From PUPG01 sp031323845 (lineage in GTDB: Bacteria; Bacteroidota; Bacteroidia; Bacteroidales; UBA7960): DNA of 44,516 bases. The stretch spans positions 1 through 44,516 of the forward strand of contig JAVIYP010000022.1 in the NCBI GenBank assembly GCA_031323845.1. The letters run 5' to 3'. Below, in pieces: positions 16,565-24,125 of the stretch. A model generated the notes under the pieces. It did no database searches and had not been told where the DNA came from. It saw only the letters and a list, made by a program, of their open reading frames with translations. Numbering within the stretch: the stretch's first letter is position 1; the number at the start of each line of letters is the position of its first letter. The position numbers and the translations under genes are program-made.

Positions 16565-18259
16565 TCAGTTGGATGTCTGATTGCCGGAATAGACCGTTTT
16601 TCCGCCCAGTACAGTGCGTTTTACCTGTATTTTGTGGATATCCTCTTTAGGAATCTTAAAATAATCCTTGTCGATGACCACAAAATCAGCCAGTTTTCCT
16701 TTGGTGATGGACCCTTTTTTGTCCTCTGAAAATTCAAGATATGCAGGCCATACAGTATACGCTTTGAGGGCTTCTTCGCGTGTCATTGCCTGTTCCGGGA
16801 ACCACCCGCCCGGAGGGTTGTTTTCCCTGTCCTGCCGTGTTACGGCGGCATGCAAGCCATAAAAGGGATTAAACGGCGACACCCAGTAATCGGAACCGGC
16901 AGCAATGATGCCGTTTGCATCAATGATACTCCGCCATGCGTAAGCACTCTTTGCCCGTTCATGGCCTATCCTGTCTTCCACAAAGAGCATGTCTTCGGTA
17001 GCATGCACGGGTTGCATCGACGCCAGGATGTTTCTGTCTGCAAACCGCAAAATGTCTTCCGGAAGCAGTACTTGCGCATGTTCGACTACCAGTCTGGCTT
17101 CTTCAGGGCTCATTCCGCTTAGCTCCATTGCTTTTTCAAAGGCGTTGAGGGTTACGTGGTTGCCCCGGTCGCCAATCGAATGTGTGCGTGTCGCAAACCC
17201 GATCCTCAAAAGATCTGCTACCAACCTGGCATAGGCGTTTTCATCCTGCCCCAGTTCGCGAAGGGCCCCAAATTTACCGGGCATGTCACTGTAAGCTGCC
17301 ACCATGGCAGCTCCCCGGCCTCCAAGAGAACCGTCGATGAACATCTTTACCCAGCGCACCGAATAGCTGTCATTGTAAAGCCCGATCAGCGGTTTCCCAA
17401 GTTCTTTGGCCGCATCGGCCTCAAGGGCATCCATCAGCCTGACCCTGAGCAACCCTTTTTCATAAGCGTCCCTGCGTAAAGCTACGTCGGCCAGACCGGT
17501 GGGTGTGGCACAGTGTACCGTGGTAATGCCTGAAGCAAGCAGGGTATCGCTGCCAAGCTTCAGGGCCTTCAGCTCTTCTTTATACGTAAGTGCTTCCGGA
17601 GGTGGGATATGGTCGGTAACCAGCGCTCCGGCAGCGGAAACCAGCACCCCGCTCAAATCACCCCGCGCATCACGCATGATGATGCCTGCATCAGGCGAAG
17701 GGGTGGCTGCCGTGACACCGGCCAGCTCAAGGGCCTTGCTGTTCACCCAGTGAGCATGACCACAATACCTGCGTAGCACAACCGGATTTTCCGGACTGAT
17801 AGCATCCAGCATATGCCGGTGAGGGACCTTATCCCACAAAGCATCATTGTATCCCCGTGCAATGATCCATTCGCCGGGCTTTGACTGACTGACAGCCTTC
17901 GCAATGCGCCCGGTCAGCGAATCCAGCGACAGCCAATATACATCCAGGGGCTCTGTGAGCAGATTACGTCCAAGATTATCGAAGTGCATGTGGCTCTCCG
18001 TCATGCCCGGAATTACTGTGTGCCCTCCCAGGTCAACAATTTCCGTACGCCGGCCGGCATATTCCAGTGCAGCCTCATTCGACCCGACAAATGAAAAACG
18101 GTCGCCGCGAATGGCCACGGCTTCAGCATAAGGCTGATCGTCGTCCATGGTATAGAAATTACCGTTAATAAATATACTGTCGGCATGTTTTCGGGTACAG
18201 GAAATAGTCATAATAAAAATAAATAGTATTGATAATAAGAGTATTAGATAATGTCTCAT
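16565..18259 (-). CDS. amidohydrolase 3 family (YtcJ-like) lipoprotein
   Basis: A 564-residue metal-dependent hydrolase, probably anchored to a membrane as a lipoprotein: the leader ends in TISC with Cys21. It carries the metal-binding HxH of the family (ESHMHFDN, His90 and His92), the YtcJ-type signature CGHAHWVNSKAL, RTHSIGDRGN with a further metal His, VVEHAQ, and AGSDYWVSPFNPF near the end with the catalytic Asp. The C-terminal beta sandwich closes with the usual GKLADFVVIDKD. Family members cleave amide or cyclic amide bonds; no substrate can be named. It is the first gene of the minus-strand series with C69 dipeptidase, flavin reductase, xseA and xseB. Confidence 0.93.
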   Translation of the reverse strand: MRHYLILLLSILFIFIMTISCTRKHADSIFINGNFYTMDDDQPYAEAVAIRGDRFSFVGSNEAALEYAGRRTEIVDLGGHTVIPGMTESHMHFDNLGRNLLTEPLDVYWLSLDSLTGRIAKAVSQSKPGEWIIARGYNDALWDKVPHRHMLDAISPENPVVLRRYCGHAHWVNSKALELAGVTAATPSPDAGIIMRDARGDLSGVLVSAAGALVTDHIPPPEALTYKEELKALKLGSDTLLASGITTVHCATPTGLADVALRRDAYEKGLLRVRLMDALEADAAKELGKPLIGLYNDSYSVRWVKMFIDGSLGGRGAAMVAAYSDMPGKFGALRELGQDENAYARLVADLLRIGFATRTHSIGDRGNHVTLNAFEKAMELSGMSPEEARLVVEHAQVLLPEDILRFADRNILASMQPVHATEDMLFVEDRIGHERAKSAYAWRSIIDANGIIAAGSDYWVSPFNPFYGLHAAVTRQDRENNPPGGWFPEQAMTREEALKAYTVWPAYLEFSEDKKGSITKGKLADFVVIDKDYFKIPKEDIHKIQVKRTVLGGKTVYSGNQTSN

Positions 18260-18396
18260 AAATAAATTGTTTAAACAAATAAAACGGAAATTATTTGCAT
18301 GTTAAACCGGTGAAAACGTCACGGTTATTTATGCAATAATAACTAAAAAAAGTCAATAGGCTTTCATTTTTGTACCTGAAATACGCTTCATTCACA

Positions 18397-18404
18397 CAAA
18401 AATA
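18397..18404 (-). promoter_or_regulatory. candidate -7 box for the amidohydrolase
   Basis: The minus strand reads TATTTTTG, an exact TAnnTTTG match, about 138 bases before the start codon. The region is A-rich and the nearest TTG is only about 14 bases upstream, so chance is possible. Confidence 0.3.
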
Positions 18405-18512
18405 AAAATGTGTACCAGCAAGAAAAGGATATATTAATCTTTGGTAAGTATAGATCGGAAGTGCATGTCATTGGCTAAATTTTTCGAAACATAACGAATA
18501 AAAAAAATCAAT

Positions 18513-18520
18513 TATATTTG
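18513..18520 (+). promoter_or_regulatory. candidate -7 box for mltF
   Basis: TATATTTG is an exact match to TAnnTTTG, 53 bases before the mltF start codon. No strong -33 TTG is seen at the preferred spacing. Confidence 0.5.
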
Positions 18521-18573
18521 AAGAGTAAACGTGCTGGTGTTGGCATGACACTAGGTTCAGCAAAAGAAAACTT

Positions 18574-19989
18574 ATGAAACATAGTCCGGCTTTTTTGGTT
18601 CTGTCAGTGTTTCTTTGTATTATTCTTATTTCCTGCAGCGAGAGGGAAGTCCCTGAACAGGTCATTGATCTTCCCGAGATCCGGGAGAGGGGAGAGCTGG
18701 TTGCCATTACCAGTTACAGTCCTATCAGTTATTTTATTTACCGGGGTCAGGTGATGGGTTATGAATATGAGCTGCTTCAGCTGTATGGCGAGTATCTTGA
18801 CCTTCCGGTGCGGATCATTCTCGCCAGGAACCTGGAAGAAATGATGGAAAAGCTGGAAACCGGCGAGGGAGATCTTATCGCTTATGGGCTCACCGTTACC
18901 AGGGACAGGCGTCAACGTTTTGCCTTCACTGACGCTCTCAACACCACACGGCAGGTCCTGGTGCAGCGCAAGCCCGAGGGATGGCGGCACATGATGCTTC
19001 ATAATATTGAACGAGACCTGATCAGAAGTCCTCTTGAACTTGCAGGAAAAACGATCCACGTGCGCAGAGGTTCTGCTTACATCAACCGTCTGCAGAACCT
19101 TTCAGACGAAATTGGAGCAGAAATACACATTGTAGAGGCTGAAGATGCGTTAACCACAGACGAACTGATATCCATGGTTGCTGAGGGTGTTATTGAATTT
19201 ACCATTGCTGACGAGAACATAGCCCTTGTGCAGGCTGCCTATTACCGTGATATTGATGTGGCAACGGCGGTAAGCCTTCCCCAGCAGATAGCCTGGGCGC
19301 TGAGACATGCTTCACCTTTGTTGCTTGAGTCGTTGAATGAATGGCTTTCTGAATTCCGAAGACAGGCCGACTTCAATTTCATCTATAATAAATACTTTGA
19401 ACACCGGCATACCTTTCGCAGCAGGTATGCCAGCGATTATTTTCCCCTGTTGAGCGGCAGATTGTCACCGTATGATGATATTTTTCAGGCGCATGCCGGC
19501 AGGATCGGATGGGATTGGCGCTTACTGGCTGCTTTGTCCTTTCAGGAATCCCGTTTCGAGCCCTATGCCCGGTCCTGGGCGGGCGCCGCTGGTTTGATGC
19601 AGCTGATGCCTCAAACAGCGAGAGAATTCGGAGCAGAAGATCCTTACAACCCCCTGCAAAACATCTCGGCAGGTGTGAACTTTCTGTCGTGGCTCGATAA
19701 TTACTGGAAGCAATATATTGATGATGATGAAGAAAGGCAACATTTTGTAATTGCATCCTACAATGTGGGGCAGGGACATGTGCAGGACGCCAGACGACTT
19801 GCAGAATTACACAACACCGATACCACTAAATGGTTTTACCACGTTGAGGAGTTCATGCTAAAGAAATCAAACCCCGAATATTACAACCATGACGTCGTTA
19901 GGTATGGCTATGCTTCAGGAATTGAGCCGGTTACATACGTAAGAAACGTCTATACCATTTACAACCACTACAAGCTTTTTGTTGATTGA
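18574..19989 (+). CDS. mltF: membrane-bound lytic murein transglycosylase F
   Basis: A 471-residue lipoprotein that cleaves the glycan strands of peptidoglycan to anhydro-muropeptides. The leader ends in LISC with lipidated Cys21. Residues about 35-270 form a periplasmic solute-binding domain (SBP_bac_3), with GYEYELLQLYGEYL and the DRRQRFAFTDAL motif. The transglycosylase domain (about 295-440) carries the catalytic Glu325 in LSFQESRFEP, then GAAGLMQLMPQTAREFG and IASYNVGQGHVQDARRLA. This two-domain layout defines MltF. Length is normal. It is separated by 164 bases from the following C45-like gene, which seems to have its own promoter. Confidence 0.95.
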   Translation: MKHSPAFLVLSVFLCIILISCSEREVPEQVIDLPEIRERGELVAITSYSPISYFIYRGQVMGYEYELLQLYGEYLDLPVRIILARNLEEMMEKLETGEGDLIAYGLTVTRDRRQRFAFTDALNTTRQVLVQRKPEGWRHMMLHNIERDLIRSPLELAGKTIHVRRGSAYINRLQNLSDEIGAEIHIVEAEDALTTDELISMVAEGVIEFTIADENIALVQAAYYRDIDVATAVSLPQQIAWALRHASPLLLESLNEWLSEFRRQADFNFIYNKYFEHRHTFRSRYASDYFPLLSGRLSPYDDIFQAHAGRIGWDWRLLAALSFQESRFEPYARSWAGAAGLMQLMPQTAREFGAEDPYNPLQNISAGVNFLSWLDNYWKQYIDDDEERQHFVIASYNVGQGHVQDARRLAELHNTDTTKWFYHVEEFMLKKSNPEYYNHDVVRYGYASGIEPVTYVRNVYTIYNHYKLFVD

Positions 19990-20057
19990 CAAAGCATGGC
20001 AGCCACCGCTTCCCGAAAAAGTTTTCAATACTGTGGATGAGGCTCAGGAAGAAATTT

Positions 20058-20065
20058 TATTTTTG
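20058..20065 (+). promoter_or_regulatory. candidate -7 box for the C45-like hydrolase
   Basis: TATTTTTG is an exact match to TAnnTTTG, 88 bases ahead of the start codon. It suggests that this gene is not dependent on read-through from mltF. No clear -33 element is visible. Confidence 0.45.
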
Positions 20066-20153
20066 TCTGTTCTAAATGCAGCCTGAACAACCGCTGCTTT
20101 GATCATCAAAATAGTAGTAACTGAATAAGCATACATCCTATAAAGACAAGCAC

Positions 20154-21374
20154 ATGACTAAATTATTCCCATTCGTTTTTTTGCTGTTATCCTTCTCATT
20201 AAGCTCCGAAGCATGCACCATAGCCATTATCAGCGGCAAGCATACGCCTGACGGTCGTCCGATTTTATGGAAGCATCGCGACACAGGAGTATTTGATAAC
20301 AAAGTGATCATTTATGAAGGCGGGACATACCGGGCTGCCGGACTTATCAATTCGGCCGACGACCACCCTGCACGGGTTTATATCGGCTTTAACGAAGCAG
20401 GTTTTGCCATCATGAATTCTGCATCCTATAACCTTTTCGGAGATGATTCCTTAAACATACCTTCCATGACGGGGCACATGATGCGCGACGCATTGCTTGA
20501 GTGTGCCACCGTGGATGATTTTGAGCGTTTTCTGCAGGAGTACGACAAACCCAAAGGAGTGGAGACGAATTACGGTGTCATAGATGTTCATGGGAATGCA
20601 GCTTTTTTTGAAACGGACCATTTTGGCTACACCCGGATCGATGTTGATGATCAGAGAGTGGCTCCGCATGGATATCTTATCCGTACCAATTTCTCGTATA
20701 CAGGAATACCACATGAAGGTGCGGGTTATATTCGTTATGAAACGGCACAACGGCTGTTTTATCGTGCATCGGGAAGCAACAACCTCTCTGTTCAACACAT
20801 AATGGAGCACATGGCAACGTCGGTCTGGAATTCATACAGCGGCCAGGATGCCCGGAATGCAATCCACCTGAAGTCTTCAGAAGATAAATTCATGTATTTC
20901 CATGACTGTATAAACCGTTTTACATCCAGCTCTTCTGTTGCAATCCAGGGCGTACGACCCGGTGAATCGCCCCTGCTTACCACCATGTGGACCAGGGTAG
21001 GATTTCCGCTTGCCAGTGTGGTGGTTCCCGTTTGGCTAACGCCTCAGCACAGTCTGCCGGCTGTCATTACCGCGCCCGGCAAGGAAAATGCACCAATAGG
21101 CGACTGGGCGCTGCAGTTGAAAGATGAAATGGTCCCCTCGAAAAGGGGTTCCACAAAATATTACATCAACGCCACCAGGGTTTTCAATGCTGATGGAACA
21201 GGAATAACACAGCAACTCCTCCCGGTGAGCAGGGAAATTTTGAAAGCCACTGAAAGGTTGATGAAAAACTGGGAATATCCGCCGCAGGAAGAAGTAAATC
21301 AGCATTATGACTGGATCGATGCTTACATTACCGAACAATACAGAACCCTGTTCGGAATTCCGGAAAAGTTATAA
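20154..21374 (+). CDS. secreted C45-like Ntn hydrolase (penicillin acylase/acyltransferase related)
   Basis: A 406-residue exported Ntn hydrolase resembling C45 family autoproteolytic acyltransferase/hydrolases and linear amide hydrolases. The signal peptide (1-20) ends in SSEA and the next residue is Cys21 (ACTIAIISGKHTPDGRP), so signal peptidase cleavage alone would uncover the catalytic N-terminal Cys. Family features follow: WKHRDTG with the active-site Arg, INSADDHPARVYIGFNEAGF, then TNYGVIDVHGNAAFFET and RTNF. The preceding residues SEA fit a signal peptidase I site better than a lipobox. Its substrate, an amide bond in a peptide, acyl-homoserine or bile-type compound, cannot be told. 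It is the second secreted Cys-Ntn hydrolase in the region, after the C69 gene. Confidence 0.85.
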   Translation: MTKLFPFVFLLLSFSLSSEACTIAIISGKHTPDGRPILWKHRDTGVFDNKVIIYEGGTYRAAGLINSADDHPARVYIGFNEAGFAIMNSASYNLFGDDSLNIPSMTGHMMRDALLECATVDDFERFLQEYDKPKGVETNYGVIDVHGNAAFFETDHFGYTRIDVDDQRVAPHGYLIRTNFSYTGIPHEGAGYIRYETAQRLFYRASGSNNLSVQHIMEHMATSVWNSYSGQDARNAIHLKSSEDKFMYFHDCINRFTSSSSVAIQGVRPGESPLLTTMWTRVGFPLASVVVPVWLTPQHSLPAVITAPGKENAPIGDWALQLKDEMVPSKRGSTKYYINATRVFNADGTGITQQLLPVSREILKATERLMKNWEYPPQEEVNQHYDWIDAYITEQYRTLFGIPEKL

Positions 21375-21458
21375 AGATCATAACAACAAGGCTATTCTTC
21401 GAGTGGAAATCAGCGGTTTAGCCTGTAAAATTCTAATATATTAAACCAGTAATAAGGT

Positions 21459-22361
21459 ATGAAGTTAACTCTTGTAGTATTGGCTGCCGGCATGGGAAGC
21501 AGGTATGGCGGCATGAAGCAACTCGACCGCCTGGGACCCTCAGGCGAAACCATCATGGATTACAGTGTTTATGACGCCCTGATGGCAGGATTCAACAAAG
21601 TAGTTTTTGTCATAAGAAAGCATTTTGAAGAAGAATTTAATCAAGCGATCGTCGGCAACATAGAAGGTAAAGCGGAAGTGGCGCTTGCCTTCCAGGAAAC
21701 CGATAATCTGCCCGGTGGTTTTATTTGCCCGCCCGACCGCGAAAAGCCCTGGGGTACCGGTCATGCGCTTTGGGTATGTCGCGACCTGATCAATGAACCT
21801 TTTGCCGTTATTAATGCCGACGACTTTTATGGCCGTGAGGCGTACCAGACCATGTCGGACTACCTGAAAACCCTTAACCCGGAGAATCCGGGTCACTATG
21901 CCATGTGCGGTTACAAACTGAGCAATACACTCTCGGAATACGGTGAGGTATCCCGCGGGATTTGCCGTGTTGATGCAGATGACATGTTAAAAAGGGTTGA
22001 AGAGCATCTTGCCATCAGAAAAAACGCCGACGGCAGCATTACCAGCCGCGGAAAGCAATCAGACCTCAGGGATGAAGATGTCGTATCTATGAATTTCTGG
22101 GGATTCAACGCTGATATCTTCAATAAAACAGATAACAAACTAAAGGTCTTTCTTGAGAATAAACTGCATGAGCCAAAGTCTGAGTTTTACATTCCTATGC
22201 TTGTTGATGAACTTATTAGCGAAGGACATGCACGTGTACAGGTGTTGTCGAGTCCTGCACAGTGGTTTGGTGTAACCTACAAAGAGGATAAGGCAAGAGC
22301 CGTTGAAGCCATTAAAACATTGGTGGCCAATAAGACATACCCGGCCAGGTTGTGGCACTAA
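21459..22361 (+). CDS. sugar-phosphate nucleotidyltransferase
   Basis: A 300-residue cytoplasmic enzyme of the NTP_transferase family, expected to join a nucleoside triphosphate and a sugar 1-phosphate. It has the nucleotide-binding signature LAAGMGSRYGG (8-18) followed by MKQLDRLGPSGETIMDYS, and the metal-binding INADDFYGREAYQ. In this form, common in Bacteroidota, the LGPSGE motif replaces the usual PxxGKP. The sugar is not identifiable; no other cell-wall or capsule sugar gene is next to it. A single TTCTAATA sequence lies in its short upstream region near 21431. Confidence 0.9.
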   Translation: MKLTLVVLAAGMGSRYGGMKQLDRLGPSGETIMDYSVYDALMAGFNKVVFVIRKHFEEEFNQAIVGNIEGKAEVALAFQETDNLPGGFICPPDREKPWGTGHALWVCRDLINEPFAVINADDFYGREAYQTMSDYLKTLNPENPGHYAMCGYKLSNTLSEYGEVSRGICRVDADDMLKRVEEHLAIRKNADGSITSRGKQSDLRDEDVVSMNFWGFNADIFNKTDNKLKVFLENKLHEPKSEFYIPMLVDELISEGHARVQVLSSPAQWFGVTYKEDKARAVEAIKTLVANKTYPARLWH

Positions 22362-22577
22362 GAAACCCGGAATTGCCATTTTCTGCATGACATTTCAGAA
22401 GCAGGTCCACAACCTGGCCTTTGGTTATGTAGGCTTTCGTCACTAAAAAACATTCAGGCTTATCCCAGCCGATACAAACCTGCCCACCATAGGATGCACA
22501 GCTGACAGGATTGATGCTGTGGAATACCCTGCACGCTAACCCGGAAAATCTGCAAAAGCAAGATGCTGACCTCCTTG

Positions 22578-22621
22578 CTCTAATGGATTTCTAATAACAT
22601 TCTAATAATTTTCTAAGACAG
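22578..22621 (+). repeat. four 11-bp tandem units, likely OmpR/PhoB-family operator
   Basis: The units CTCTAATGGAT, TTCTAATAACA, TTCTAATAATT and TTCTAAGACAG follow one another without gaps; CTAA recurs exactly every 11 bases. Such helical-turn direct repeats just above the -33 box are the typical binding layout of winged-helix response regulators such as PhoB. The last unit ends six bases before the -33 TTTTG. Confidence 0.7.
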
Positions 22622-22627
22622 CTTTGG

Positions 22628-22658
22628 TTTTGATGTAAGTGTTTTGCACGTAATTTTG
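22628..22658 (+). promoter_or_regulatory. Bacteroidota promoter of the RND efflux operon
   Basis: A -33 element TTTTG (22628-22632) and an exact -7 element TAATTTTG (22651-22658) are 18 bases apart, which fits the Bacteroidota consensus. Transcription should start near 22664, leaving a leader of about 190 bases. The 11-bp repeats lie directly upstream, as for an activator. Confidence 0.7.
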
Positions 22659-22853
22659 CGCGGTTAAAATTAAGGCCTTCAAGCTAAGTCAGTTATGGGA
22701 AGACGCAGATGTTTGCCGGATGATGGCAAAGCGCGAGACAGACTTAAGGTTGAATAAAGGATCTGTACGATCCAGGTTCATAAAAACGATTCGTATGTTT
22801 TGATTTTGGATACTGATCCCTTATCTGTTAATTTTCAATAATATCCTATACTT

Positions 22854-23999
22854 ATGATAACAAAGAAAAATACACCTCAATCCGGAAGAAATCGTAACGT
22901 TGTTCTGGCCTTGGTCATCCTGTTGCTTTTGCTGGTGGTGATTATTCCGCAATTTCGCAGGGTAGCTCCTGAACTGGATGCCCCCGCCCAGTATCAGAGG
23001 ATAAACGGCTATGTATATCTTCCTGAAACTTCGCCAATTAGAGACAGGATCCGGGTTGATGAGGTCAGGGTGGAGACCTTACGGCGGGAGGTTTCGGCCC
23101 CAGCCACCGTAGAGGCCAATCCTTCCAAAAGAGCCAACATTTTTCCTCCTGCAGGAGGTTTGATTGTACAGCTTTTTGTGAACATGGGTCAAAGCGTCAG
23201 CGCAGGCCAGGCCCTGTTTGAGATTTCCTCTCCGGACATTGCCGAGATACAAACTGCTTACCTTGCGGCCCGAAGCGCCCTTACACAGGCTGAAAGGGGG
23301 CTGAGAAGGACCGAGCTATTGTACGAAAGGGGTATTGCTCCCCTGAGAGAACTGGAAGAAGCACGCACTGAATATGATATCGCAAGCAGCGAAATGGACG
23401 GCGCCGCCCTGGCGCTGCAGATTTACGGCATCGACAAGGATGATCTTGGCAAACCGCTTATAGTTAGATCGCCGATCAACGGCAGGGTGATTGACCCGGA
23501 TGTGGCGGCAGGTGAGTTTATTGCAGAACCTGAAGAGCCCCTGATGATCATTGCCGACCTCAGCAGCGTCTGGGTAACGGCGAGGATACAGGAAAAAGAC
23601 ATCCGCTTTGTGCATGCCGGCGGCGATGTTAGCGCAAGATTTACAGCCTACCCGGGTGATATCTGGGAGGGCACCGTACTTTTTGTCAGTGATATCCTGG
23701 ATGAAGAAACACGCACAACGCGCGTCAGGATTGAGTTCGACAACCAGGATATGAAATTGAAACCCGGAATGTTTGCCAACGTCAGGTTTCATTCAAAACC
23801 GGCACCCGAAATTGTACTTCCTCCCGGAGCTGTTCTGCAGCGCCGCGATTATAATTATGTATACGTAGAGAAAGAAGAGTATACTTTTGAGATGAGAAGG
23901 GTACGCACCGGTGAACTCATAGATGGCAAACTGGTCATCCTTGACGGCATCAGGGAGGGAGAGCGGCTGATTGTGCATAATGCGGTCATGTTGCCATAA
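22854..23999 (+). CDS. RND efflux periplasmic adaptor (membrane fusion protein)
   Basis: A 381-residue membrane fusion protein that bridges the inner-membrane pump and the outer-membrane channel. An uncleaved hydrophobic anchor (about 16-31) is followed by the barrel-sandwich (lipoyl-like) halves, with RANIFPPAGGLIVQLFVNMG (about 92-111) and LIVRSPINGRVIDPDVAAGE flanking a coiled-coil hairpin of about 60 residues (IAEIQTAYLAARSALTQAER). The beta-barrel domain has SVWVTARIQEKDI and TTRVRIEFDN, and the last part is the membrane-proximal domain. It is like CusB/CzcB adaptors but lacks a His- or Met-rich N terminus, so metal handling is not evident here. It is the first gene of the three-gene operon. 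Confidence 0.93.
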   Translation: MITKKNTPQSGRNRNVVLALVILLLLLVVIIPQFRRVAPELDAPAQYQRINGYVYLPETSPIRDRIRVDEVRVETLRREVSAPATVEANPSKRANIFPPAGGLIVQLFVNMGQSVSAGQALFEISSPDIAEIQTAYLAARSALTQAERGLRRTELLYERGIAPLRELEEARTEYDIASSEMDGAALALQIYGIDKDDLGKPLIVRSPINGRVIDPDVAAGEFIAEPEEPLMIIADLSSVWVTARIQEKDIRFVHAGGDVSARFTAYPGDIWEGTVLFVSDILDEETRTTRVRIEFDNQDMKLKPGMFANVRFHSKPAPEIVLPPGAVLQRRDYNYVYVEKEEYTFEMRRVRTGELIDGKLVILDGIREGERLIVHNAVMLP

Positions 24000-24125
24000 G
24001 CTGACAAACCTCCTGCCATCTTTATTTATGAAGCTGTGCAGCATGTTTTCCAAATCGCTGAAGCTTTACGTTCGCTTCTAAAAAAAAGCATCCATAAACC
24101 ATTCAACCATATAACTGTTTTAGAA

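Larger units (their letters stand above)
18260..18573. other. 314-base divergent promoter region
   Basis: This AT-rich stretch separates the minus-strand amidohydrolase from the plus-strand mltF gene. It contains a palindrome TTGTTTAAACAA (18267-18278), a bulged hairpin (AAACCGGTGA at 18304-18313 with TCACGGTT at 18319-18326), and candidate -7 boxes for both genes. No coding frame or known RNA gene is seen. Confidence 0.55.
22362..22853. other. 492-base regulatory region ahead of the efflux operon
   Basis: No gene is seen here. The first half (22362-22577) shows no recognisable structure. Then come four 11-bp direct repeats, a -33/-7 promoter and a leader of about 190 bases with two small hairpins (TTTGCC/GGCAAA and GGATC/GATCC). 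I could not match the leader to a known riboswitch. Confidence 0.6.

Noticed and set aside
22664..22853. Cobalamin or NiCo riboswitch in the efflux leader
   Set aside because: No conserved boxes of either class could be found by eye.
24036..24125. Earlier start of the RND pump at 24036
   Set aside because: The added 30 residues are not like RND N termini; the standard MFIEKYI start is at 24126.
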